From Clarireedia homoeocarpa (lineage: Eukaryota; Ascomycota; Leotiomycetes; Helotiales; Rutstroemiaceae), in assembly GCA_001465935.1 (NCBI GenBank), contig LNKV01000024.1, positions 62,001-126,000 on the forward strand: a DNA stretch of 64,000 nucleotides, read 5' to 3'. The notes beneath the pieces were generated by a model. The model worked only from the letters and a program-made list of their open reading frames with translations, ran no database searches and was not told the DNA's origin. The position numbers and the translations under genes were made by a program. Below are positions 22,901-33,512 of the stretch, in pieces (positions within the stretch are counted from its first letter, which is position 1; the number at the start of each line of letters is the position of its first letter).

Positions 22901-24755
22901 TTGCCACCGGGCATGGGCATCTGGTGTCCCCCCTGCATTCGAGCATTTTGTGCCGCATGCCATTTCTGAACAACCTCATTCAATTTATCTGGAGGAAGAG
23001 CTGCAAACTGCTTTTGCTGCTCAGGCGGCATTCCCTGAAACATAGCCGGATTCAGACCATTCATGGCATTCCCTGGACCCATTGGTCGCTGCATACCTTG
23101 CACGAATCGTGGATCGAGAGACGGGTTAAACTGCGGGTTGCCGTTCATCCGCATGCCTTCAGGATGGTTCATCTGTTGTGAAGGCGTCCTTAAGGGGGTA
23201 TTCAGTGTATTCATCGCAGGACTCTGTTGGGGGGGCATGGGACCCATTCCACCTGGTTGACCTTGCAGGCCCATATGCTGCGCTTTAGCGGCCGCGTTAG
23301 CACGAGCATGGGCCTGCTGAGATTGCTGTTGAGCTTGAGCCTGCTGCATTCTCTGATTTTGTGCATTAAACATCTGGGCTGGCGTCATTTGTCCTCTTTG
23401 GTTCGACATCGCGGCTGACCGTTGGTCATTCATATTCATCGACTGTCCAGGCATCACCACATTCGGCTGCGGAGTCCCATTTCGAGGCCCGCTAACAGGT
23501 ACCACCATTTGACCAGCTTCTTGTGCTATTACCCCAGCCTGCTGCTGCTGACCTATGAGGTTCTCCATAAATGCCATGTCTGTTCCACCCATGGAAGTCG
23601 GAGGCTGCGATTGGCCGTTCATTGGGCTCGGATTCATTGACCTTTGTTGCTGCATAGCTGGCGCCGCCGCCGGTCCATTTTGTGGTTGTTGCGAGAGCGG
23701 AGCCTGCTGACCTTGGGGGTTCTGTTGACCTTGCGCCATTTGAGCCTGAGCATTGATGCGCCATTTGTGATAGGCCTGCTGACGGAAAAATAAGAGCGCC
23801 GGGTCGGTGCCCTGGCTGGTATATCGTTGCCATTGGGCAGGGTCTATCCGCGATTGCATGGTTGCTCGTACCGTGTTCTTTTCCTCCGCAGAAGCCTCGT
23901 TAAACAACCTAAAGGCTTCTCGCCCAATCATCTGTGCCTCGGCCGGATTGGGCTGTGGGCCATTCGCAGGTCTCTGAGGTCCGTTTTGTGGTTGCGGTGG
24001 CATATTATTCGGTTGAAAATGTGGGTTCGAATTCATGTTTTGTTGCGGATTTTCATTCGAAGGAGCTCCTGGCATAGGCTGTGGTTGCTGTGGCGGAAGT
24101 GGCGAAGCTTGCATCTGATGTTGAAGATGCTGAAATCCTTGTTGTGGAGTCTGTTGAGGCATACCTCTCGGAAGTTGTTGATTTTGCATACCGCTCTGGT
24201 TCATCATCAGTTGTTGTTGAGCTTGCGCTTGAGCTTGCGCTTGAGCTTGGGCGGTAAGCTGCTGCTGGAGAGAAGTTGATAACCTATTGCGATGTTCCAG
24301 CAACTCGGCCAGCTTTCTAGCAACCTCGCGCTTGTAATGAGCCTAACAATGTTAGCACTAAAATTACTTTTAGGTACTTGCGGTATATATACTTTGTCTG
24401 AGGATTTTTCGAATAGTTCCTTTTCGTAGCCTACCGCCATCTCAATGTACTTTTGTAGAGTTTGAGGGTTTGTCTGTGCTTGAGCAATCAAACGTAGATT
24501 GCCAATACTATAAGGGAGAAGACCCATTGTCAGTAATGCTCGTCTAGTAGTGATGAAGATCTCAAACGTCGAAGAGTCAAGAAAAGCATATTATATTACA
24601 GCAAAGCAGATTTACTCACAAACTAAAGACGGTTGATATTCGTTCCTGAATAATTACTGACGACTGCCATCCTGTTACAGGCCCTGTATTCTCTTGAATT
24701 TTTTGGAATACCAATTGTTGAACCTGCGCAGGTAGCTGTCGCTGCTGCTGCTGCT

Positions 24756-24787
<32 letters not shown>

Positions 24788-24802
24788 TGTTGCTGTTGCT
24801 GT

Positions 24803-24834
<32 letters not shown>

Positions 24835-24912
24835 TTGTTGTTGCTGCTGTTGCTGTTGCTGTTGTGGCATCATTTGACCCGCATTGCCCATATTTGGATA
24901 ATTGGAAGCCAT
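19987..24912 (-). CDS. MED15: Mediator subunit 15 (Gal11-type, KIX and polyQ)
   Basis: Tail-module subunit of Mediator that receives signals from activators through its KIX domain. Four exons on the minus strand: 24912-24620, 24507-24393, 24342-21481 and 21432-19987, about 1571 residues. A 41-residue polyglutamine run follows MASNYPNMGNAGQMMP. The KIX-like segment reads LPAQVQQLVFQKIQENTGPV, then GWQSSVIIQER, and continues over the first intron into GNLRLIAQAQTNPQTLQKYI and EMAVGYEKELFEKSSDK. The middle is Gln/Met/Pro/Asn-rich and disordered. A second conserved block (VSDLS side excluded as intron) spans EDAAKLREIMTEENQRAMEH to RNRLAKQFKDKELREVKDVF. The tail is acidic. The length and architecture fit fungal Med15. 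Confidence 0.92.
24742..24864 (-). repeat. CAG/CAA polyglutamine tract in Med15
   Basis: 41 consecutive Gln codons, a mixture of CAG and CAA, near the Med15 N-terminus. The mixed codons reduce the pure-repeat length. Confidence 0.95.
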
Positions 24913-25696
24913 CCTATGGTTCGGTGTGGCAAGGCCACGCTCCTACAATGAGGAGGTCCGATGAGAAAGATCAAATTCAGATCGCCAACCTGATTGTGTC
25001 CAAGATGGTATGTAGCGTGTGAAAATTGAGGAGAAATGATAAGGCGAGACTGATGTTTGTGATATTGAGGCTTTGTGGACTTTAAGATTGCTGACAATAA
25101 GGCGGCGAGCCGTGATATGGCTGCAGGCTGCCACGATTACATTCACATATAGCCAGACGCTGTGTCCCTCGAGAATGTCCTATTGGAAATGATGTGCCTT
25201 GGTTGCGACCGCGAGGCGCGAATGAAACGTTCGACGGGGTGAGAAGTGGTGATTTGAAAGGAACGACAGCTTCTCGGATTCCGGATGGATGATGTATGTT
25301 GGTAAGGCTAAAGAAGTTCCAGAGAACGAGATTGGAGAGAAAAATAAAAGATTAGAAGAAATGGAAATTCAAAATCGAGGTGAACTGGCTCCGACGCCCT
25401 AGTAAGCCAGCACATTCGGTGTGAAATGGTTTCGGAAGTTCTGAATGACGATAGACTCAATCAATACTCGCTCGTACTTGTTCCCTGCTCCGTGTGTTTC
25501 CCTGGTCGATCGGAAGCGCGATCGTCGTGGTGGTGGTTATGCTCTTCAACCCTTTATGATTTCCCTTGTCGCCTTTTTCGCCTTTTTCGCCTTTTCCCCT
25601 TCGTCGACCGTTCGCCAGTGTACCGTGGTATAGGAAGGGAGGGTGGAAAGGAATTGCAGATTTCTGGGAGTGGGAAGGTTTTATTGGGAAGGGAAG

Positions 25697-25772
25697 TGTG
25701 TGTGTATGTGTATGTGTATGTGTGTGTATGTGTATGTGTATGTATGTGTATGTGTGTGTATGTGTATGTGTA

Positions 25773-25803
<31 letters not shown>

Positions 25804-25832
25804 GTGTGTATGTGTGTGTGTATGTGTATGGG
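25697..25832 (+). repeat. GTGTAT microsatellite
   Basis: About 135 bases of TGTGTA/TGTATG variants. Confidence 0.95.
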
Positions 25833-26502
25833 CATGGGCGGTTGAGTGAAGAGACGAAAGATGATACAAATGGAAGCGGGCTGGCAGCTGGGATTTGATC
25901 ACGGTCGAGTCTAAGCGTTCTAAGCGTTCCTAGGTACCTGCTAGGTGGGCAAGGTAAGGCAAGGTAGGAAAGTCAAAACAGCCCCAGAACGAGACGGTTG
26001 CAAGGTTCAATTCGTAGCACGCCTGCGCTAATGGCCTTTAATGCTGGTAAAATAGGAAAAAGGTGGTAAGGGTGTGAGAGGTGAGCAAGAGATGTGTGTG
26101 GATTATGTATGGATGGAGGGAAGATGTGGATTCACTTGGATTGATTGTGTGTGGGTTGTGTGGGTGGGTTGTACGGTGGCTACCGAAATGTCGCAAAAAA
26201 CGGAGAAGAACAGAGAGGGCAAGACGAGCGAGAGGAAAGGAAGGAAGGACGGAAGAGAAGTTCATGTACGAGCATTCAAGAGAGGATAAGTAAGTATACT
26301 GTATATGTGTATGGATGGATGGCGAGGATGCGCGACAGCATTTGGGGAGACGTGCGAATTCAACAGCCGTCAGCCGTCAGCCGTCAGTCATTCTGCCATC
26401 TGCCATCTAGTTCGACCATCTGCTTGTATCGTTCGTTTCAGGCAAAAGAGAAGAGAAAGAGTAACTTTGCAGAGCCAGAGGAATTCAGGTTACAACACAT
26501 TT

Positions 26503-26608
26503 CCACACTTCCACTTGCACTTCCACTTGCACTTCCACTTGCACTTCCACCTGCACTTCCACCTGCACTTCCACCTGCACTTCCACCTGCACTTCCACTT
26601 CCTACTGT
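26503..26608 (+). repeat. 12-bp tandem repeat CACTTCCACYTG
   Basis: About eight to nine copies of a 12-base unit; units switch from CACTTCCACTTG to CACTTCCACCTG part-way. As the period is a multiple of three, the strand stays open (HFHL) without protein evidence. Confidence 0.95.
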
Positions 26609-27390
26609 CCATTTTAAGTTGTGCTCTCATTTCCTTGTTTGATACACCGGTATGATCTGATCTGGATGCCAATATACCTAGCCTTTTCCCGAAGGAGTCC
26701 ATTTAGCGCCCTACTTTTGTACCAATTCCAGAGAGACCACCAGAGGAGCCAGAGTCGAAACATCGACATAAGGTTACATATACGAGCATACCTGCACACC
26801 TGCACACCTCCAGCACCCCCAACATCTCCAGCACCTCCAGCAGCAGCAGCAGCGTGAAGCAGGTCCAGTACGAGGCGAGGCAATGAAGGAAAGACAACCC
26901 GAGGACAGTCATGATGGGTTTGTTATGAACATCTGAACGATGAACATATAATGTTTGGAACATATGAAGATCCTTTGTTTCACTCTACAAAGGACCAAAG
27001 TATACTTCGCAAACTACATACAGGAAAGTTAGCTTGATCGTGCTAAGTTACATATGTAGCCTTAGCCTTCACGATGTGGTCTTGCGTGGGTGAAAGCGTG
27101 GGTGGGCGAGTGCGTGGGAGGGTGGATGGTGGGTGGTGGGTGGTGGTTTGTCTTAACCATGTAACGGACTTGACGTTCATCGAGGTTCCTGCCCGCCACG
27201 CCTGCCACTTCCCTTCCCCATTGCTCTTTCTCCAGTATTATAGAACCTGTACCTGGTACTATAGGACGACGAAGAGTCGGTCAACCTCCTTTCCTCTTCA
27301 TTTCTTGCCCTTATTTTTGCCCTTATTTTTGCCCTTCCTTTCCTTCCTTATTTTATTCGATTCTAATTAATTTCATTTGCCTTTTCCCTT

Positions 27391-27395
<5 letters not shown>

Positions 27396-27425
<30 letters not shown>

Positions 27426-27470
27426 TTCCCCTTCCCTTTCCCCTTCCCCTCTTTGCTTTCCCCCATTCAA
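27396..27470 (+). repeat. CT microsatellite and CCCTTT tract
   Basis: Pure TC repeats (about 27396-27421), then CCCTTTCCCC-type units. Confidence 0.9.
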
Positions 27471-28324
27471 CTCACCTGTACTGACTGTACGGTACTGTCC
27501 TCTCCCCGTACCCCTACCCGTACCCGTACCCGTACCGCCTCTTGTAGCAAAACAACCAAATTGTCTGTTCTGCAGCAAACTAGTGCCCTCCTCCCTATCT
27601 CCCATCGTGTTCCTTGCTGCTGAGCGGACCTACTCAGCCCTAGTCTGACATTCAAGTCCCGATGTAGTAAGCATTTACGAATGTTTTTCTTTCCTTCCTT
27701 ACAATCAAATGATGGTCGCAGTCAGAAGACTCGCGCTTGATTGGGTGATGATGCAACTGAGGCTGTCTGACACCGAACACTTTTGCATCCAAATGCATCC
27801 AAATGGGCCAAACCCCATGTCCTCGCCCTACCAAAGCGGGCGATCAACGATGTTTGTGGGATGGATTGTTCGGATGATGCGATGCGCTCAGCAAGGTCGG
27901 TATGGGAAAGAGGTAAGAAATCATGGGGCAAGCTGATACGAATGGGAGACGAATGGGCGGCGAATGGGAGACGAATGGGCGACGAATGGAAAGATGGGTT
28001 GGGAGAGGCTGCTGTATGCATTGCGCAAAGAAGGGAGAAGGATCCTTCTGGGAGTCATTCTTATTTACAGTACCCTCTTGGAGGAGGGGAGGAGGCGAGG
28101 AGGGGAGGAGGCGAGGAGGCGAGGAGGCGATGAAGCAGTCACCAAATGTATCAGTATCAGTGTCTAGTTATATTTTCCCCCAAGTGTAAATTTCTATATT
28201 CAAAAGCTTGGAGGCTTGGCAAGGGAGGGAAGGAAGGGAAGGGCATGGCATGGCAGAATTGGTACGGAGCTCTTATCCAAGGATGCTACTTGTCACACTT
28301 GGATGTTAATTTGTTTGGGTGGAG

Positions 28325-28400
28325 ATGGACACAGGACACAGGACACAGGACACTGGACACTGGATACAGGACACTCGACACTCGACACTCGACACTCATC
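28325..28400 (+). repeat. 7-8 bp repeat GGACAC(A/T)
   Basis: GGACACA, GGACACT and then CGACACT units, about ten copies in all, ordered by variant. Confidence 0.9.
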
Positions 28401-28816
28401 CTTTGAAGATCGTAGATGATACATTTGCGAATTCACGGAACCTTTCTAATGCCTCGAATCTCGACGGGCCATTTCTCCACCACTTCTCGCACTGTTTTGT
28501 CTGTTGCGAAGTTATGCGACACGGTGCGATGCTATGCTATGCTATGCTGTGCCATGCCATGCCATGTTGTGTTATGTTGTCCAGGTCCGAAGGAACTTCA
28601 TCCATTCATACGAAGGATATCAGCCAGGATGTTTGTGATTATCCAACCAGCAAGGCAACTAACTGTACTACCGCACTACCAGCATTACCAGCATCCATCA
28701 TCACCCATCACCACCACCACCACCGTCACCATCAACCCACCATCCATATATGTGTCACCATGGTTTATGGGTTCCTCTTTGCCTACAACCATTTTTCGCA
28801 CGCCGAATTACCAGAG

Positions 28817-28818
28817 GG

Positions 28819-28860
<42 letters not shown>
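28817..28860 (+). repeat. GA microsatellite
   Basis: About 22 GA units. Confidence 0.95.
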
Positions 28861-28864
<4 letters not shown>

Positions 28865-29935
28865 AACAACAAATCACGAAGCAGCAGTATCTTAGTCTTC
28901 CATTCCCGTCTTGTACTTGACCCTCCAAACCCATCTGCGTAGTAGCCCTTCCACATGGCGCTTCTCTAGTGGCAATTAATGCCGGGGGAAATGCTCATTG
29001 GGGTGACATGTGCCATCCAATAATGATGCACGAATTCTCTTTGTTGTCTGCAGGAACAGGCTTGATTTATTTCTAGAGCCGTCCGGTCTGGTACACCGGT
29101 GCTCCTCGCTCATGCATTTATTCTTTTTTCTTCTTCTTTCTTTCTTTCTCACTTCCCTTTTCCCTTTTGCCTCTGGCCTTGTCTTTGCTCTTTTCCCTTC
29201 CCTTCCCTTTCCTTTCCTTTCCTTTCCTTTTTCTTCAACTCCTTCGGATACGCGTGGCTGCGAAGTGCTCATTGGATTTGTGGAACCCTGAAAATAGCCT
29301 GCCGGAACTCTGGGCTTTCTAGGCTATCTAGGTAGCTTGCAGATATATAGCGGGTATAGATATGGATGAATTGATTGATTGCAGATTGTAGATTGTAGAT
29401 TAAAGATTAAAGATTGTAGATTGTATCGCAATAAGTTGTGAAAACTTTTGTAATTACTGTTGTTGTTTTCCCCCCCTCTCCTCTCAATTCTCCCTTTCCT
29501 TCCCTTCCTCTGCTTTCATTTACGAAGTACTTCCCTCTTCATCTCCCATCTCCCATCTCCCCCTTCTCCCATCTCCCTTCTGACCCGACCCGACCCAACC
29601 CAACCCCGAAAACAGTCTTCTCATTTAAGGTGATACAAGCATCAAGGCACATATCAAATTGTCCGTCTGGTGATTGATGTGTAACTGGGGGGTGAGCGAA
29701 TGTGGTGAAGATCGGAAAAGAAAAGCGCCCGCTGGAACATGAAAGTCGAGGGTCACAACAAGGGCCTCCCCTGCCCTTGTCTCGAATCTTTTTTGGGGCG
29801 GTCCAAGGTCAATTATCTTTAGCCTGGAAACTAAGGCACCGCTCAACTGTCATAAGCTCCCGAGACCTTACCCAATTAATTTTCTCCACCTGGAGATGCC
29901 AAATCGGTACGTAGTAAGGTTAATCCGATAACCCC

Positions 29936-30036
29936 AAGACAAGCAGGGCAAGCAAGGCAAGTAAGGCAAGCAAGGCAAGTAAGGCAACCAGGCAAGCAGG
30001 GCAACCAGGCAAGCAGGGCAACCAGGCAAGCAAAGA
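29936..30036 (+). repeat. GGCAAG-type tandem repeat
   Basis: Units AGGCAAGCA, AGGCAAGTA and GGGCAACCA repeat over about 100 bases, 260 bp upstream of the aminopeptidase start. Confidence 0.9.
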
Positions 30037-30294
30037 TACCGTTTCATGGATCTGAGAAACAACCACCACCACCCGTACCACCCACACCCACACCCCATAC
30101 CCACGGAAAAAGCTCCACCTTGAATATCAGACCGTCGTCTGAAGAGGGGCTATTAAATGTTGACGAGATCGACAACATCATTCTTTTCCACCACCTCCAC
30201 TTCTCTCTCAATTCATTCCAATTCAAAATCCACCACTTTATTCTGCAGATACTATCGATTCTATAGCAGAACTTACCCCTCACCAGCCTACAGA

Positions 30295-32203
30295 ATGCCG
30301 TCGGGAAACTTATCCACTGCCGAAGCGAAAGCACACGACTTTCTAGATTTCCTCAATGCTTCACCCGGCCGTACGTACCCTTGCTATTAAAATATCTCTT
30401 ATCTTCTAAACCAGGGTCTCACCTCTCCATTTAGCCTATCACGCCGTGCAGTCTGCCATCCAACGACTTTCCAAAGCCGGATTCAAAGAGATCAAGGAAC
30501 GCGACAGCTGGTCCTCGACCCTGCAACCAGGCGGGAAATACTACCTGACACGCAATGCCTCCTCCATCGTAGCCTTTGCCATCGGCAAGAAATGGAAGGC
30601 GGGAAACCCTATCGCCATGGTTGGCGCACACACTGATTCCCCCTGTCTGCGAGTCAAACCTGTATCGAAGAAGCAAGGCTCGGGCTTCCTACAAGTGGGG
30701 GTGGAGACGTATGGCGGTGGCATATGGACATCGTGGTTCGACCGCGATCTGAGTCTGGCGGGAAGAGTCATGGTGAGAGACGGGAACGGAAACTTTGTGC
30801 AGAAGTTGGTGAAGATTGAGCGTCCGATCTTGCGCATTCCTACTCTGGCTATCCATCTCAATCGTGCCACGAGCTTTGATCCAAACAAGGAGACGGAGTT
30901 GTTTCCCATTGCTGGCCTTGTGGCGGCTGAGTTGAATCGAACGGGTGCGAGTGAGAGTGCTCAGGTTGAGGAGACGACTGATGAGGAATTCCGACCACTG
31001 AAGGCCATGACTACTCGTCATCATCCGTATATTGTCGAGTTGATTGCTAAAAATGCGGGAGTTCCCATCGAAGATGTCATTGATTTTGAGATGATTCTCT
31101 ACGATACCCAGAAAGCTTGTTTGGGTGGTTTGAACAATGAGTTTATCTACTCTGGTAGACTTGATAATCTTGGAATGACTTACTGCGCTGTGGAAGGGCT
31201 TATTGAGTCTGTGAGCTCTTCTTCTGCGTTGGATGAGGATTCCACAATTCGTTTGATCAGCTGTTTCGATAATGAAGAAATTGGTAGTACCACTGCTCAA
31301 GGGGCCGCTTCTAATCGTAAGTGTTGACTTTTTGATATCAAGTTGCAATCATTATCTGGTTCATCGCGTCCCCATTCCACCCCTTTCCCATCATCCTCCT
31401 TCCATCTCTTCCCTTCATTTTCTCCTACCCTCCTTATCAACACCCCTCACTAACCACTCCCAGTCCTCCCCGCTATCCTCCGCCGTCTCTCTGTCCTCCC
31501 CTCCTCCACCAGCAACAGCGCCCCTGGCTCTGCCGCCTCCTACGAACTCATCCACCGCGAAGAGCTCGACCTCGCCACCGCTTACGAGCAAACCCTCTCT
31601 ACCTCCTTCCTCCTCTCCGCCGACATGGCCCACTCCATCCACCCCAACTACGCCCAAAAATACGAACCCGACCACCGTCCCGAGATGAACAAAGGCCCCG
31701 TCATCAAAATCAACGCCAATCAGCGCTACGCTACAAATTCTCCGGGTATCGTTCTTTTGCAGGAGGTCGCGCGTAAGGCGAAGCCGAGCGCGGATTCGAA
31801 GGGGAGTCACGGGGTACCGTTGCAGTTGTTTGTTGTGAGGAATGACTCCAGTTGTGGGAGTACGATTGGACCGATGTTGTCGGCCGCGTTGGGGTCAAGG
31901 ACCCTGGATTTGGGAAATCCGATGTTGAGTATGCATAGTATTCGGGAGTGTGGTGGGGCTTATGAGTGAGTTTATTTTCTTTCCTTATCTTGTCTTTTCT
32001 TTTATATTTTCTTTCCATTTCTGTTTTCTCTCTCCTCTCTTTATCCTCCTGCCTTTGTGCATGGTGGGATAGATATATATGTAGTATGAAGGTGGAGGAT
32101 TGTGCTGACTTGTTGGTGATCTAGTGTCGAGCATGGTATTCGTCTTTTTGAGTCATTTTTTACGCATTTTGAGGATTTGGAGAAGAGGATTTCAATTGAT
32201 TAG
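30295..32203 (+). CDS. Aspartyl aminopeptidase (M18)
   Basis: Zinc aminopeptidase removing N-terminal Asp/Glu from peptides; cytosolic or vacuolar in fungi. Four exons, 30295-30370, 30435-31316, 31464-31965 and 32125-32203, give about 512 residues, slightly longer than animal DNPEP. Motifs in order: MVGAHTDSPCLRVKPVSKK (zinc His and Asp in HTDSP), GIWTSWFDRDLSLAGRV, YSGRLDNL (bridging Asp), CFDNEEIGS (catalytic Glu and zinc Glu), and the C-terminal GNPMLSMHSIRE with the last zinc His. The last exon supplies VEHGIRLFESFF. No secretion signal is seen. The start is the first methionine in the frame and is followed by a typical SPGPYHAV junction over intron 1. Confidence 0.95.
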
Positions 32204-33478
32204 GGAGGGATGGAATGGGAGGAGAATGGATGGGGCAGTTTTAAGGAACTGATATTTGTGGGAAGAGTGAGAGAGGGAGGTAGATGGATGGATATGATAT
32301 GATGAGATGAGATTGATATAAAAAAAAATCAAAAAGGGGTGGGATGACGATGAACTTGAATGTACACATGATGATCGATATATACACATGTAAATACACA
32401 TGCATATCCCTTTTCCTTTCTTTTTGTTTTTGTTTTTCCCAGTCGTTCGTTGTAGCCTGTACGCTTGCTTATTCATTGAGTGAGTGAGTGAGTGATTAAT
32501 GGGTTTATAAATGTACAAACGAAGTTCGATATCAATTATCATGAATCAAATGATGATGATGATGATATATCAGGCTTGTAAGTAAGTAAATAAGTAAGGA
32601 TTTGATTTGATTTGATTTGTTTGCTCGCTCTTCTTGGATGTTTGTTTGTTTGATTGTTTGATTCGAATAGAGATGTAGAGAGAGAAGAGAGGGGGAGAGG
32701 GGGAGAGGGGGGGAGTGGGTAGGTAGGTATGTATATGAATTATGTGTTTATAAGTGAGTGAGTGAGTGAGTGAGTGAGTGAGTGAGAAAGGGGGAGGGGG
32801 AGGGGAGAAAGTGGAGGGGGGGGGGTAATTGGAAGATAAGGAAGGAGGAGTTAGTCGGGAGGAAAAGGAGGGTGGATGGATCTGATTGGTGGGTGGGTGG
32901 GTAGGTAGAGGGAATAGAATAAGGTAGATGGGTGGGTGGATGGAAGTAAGTAGGGGAGAGAGAGAAAAAAAGGCGAAAGAGGATTGGAGAGGTAAGGTAA
33001 GGTAGAGTAGGGTAGAGTAGGTCAGGTTAGGTCTTATTAGGAGTTGAGTTTGGTTTTGTGTGTATGTGTATATGTATATATGTATATGTAGGGGTTATAT
33101 TAACTAAGCTATATTTGAGGATTCGATCAATCTCGCTACTATACTGTATATGGAGAAGTTGGAAGTTGGAGAGAGGATGGTGGAGAGGGTGGGGGAAGAG
33201 GAGGAGGAGGAGAGCAGAGCGAGTTTATTGGGCTGCTGGTTTTGGTGGATGGGGATGGGGATGGAGATGGGGATAGAGGTGGAGTTGGAGGTGGAGATAG
33301 GGATGGGAGGGATATGCAATTAGAATTAGAATTAGATCAGGTGGTATAGTAGGAGAGTTGGAGAGAGAGGGGGGGGATATGAGATGGGAGATGGAGGGAG
33401 GGAGGAGCTGAGAGACAGGGGATAGATGGAAAAGGGGGGGTAGAAGAAGAAGGATAGGATAGATTAGTAAGATAGAAT

Positions 33479-33512
<34 letters not shown>

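Larger units (their letters stand above)
24913..30294. other. 5.4 kb gene-poor region, repeat-rich
   Basis: Between divergent Med15 and aspartyl aminopeptidase. No credible coding region; open frames here are low-complexity (VCVCVC, HFHL, RERE types). It contains separate arrays described below, plus GGGTGGGTGG runs (27105-27145), CGAATGGG repeats (27940-27990), GCGAGGAGG repeats (28085-28130), TATGC/CATGC repeats (28530-28565) and pyrimidine-rich tracts (29110-29235, 29465-29585). Confidence 0.6.

Noticed and set aside
21440..24279. Several long + strand open frames opposite Med15
   Set aside because: They mirror the Gln-rich coding strand (Leu/Cys-rich translations), have no domains and no own splice or start context.
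25426..25900. Open frames reading VCVCVC or HTHTHT
   Set aside because: Pure translation of the GTGTAT microsatellite.
26145..26655. 165- and 116-codon frames across the 12-bp array
   Set aside because: Low-complexity repeat translation, no start context, splicing or homology.
31415..31810. Minus-strand 131-codon frame inside aspartyl aminopeptidase
   Set aside because: Shadow of the M18 coding exon, which has clear catalytic motifs.
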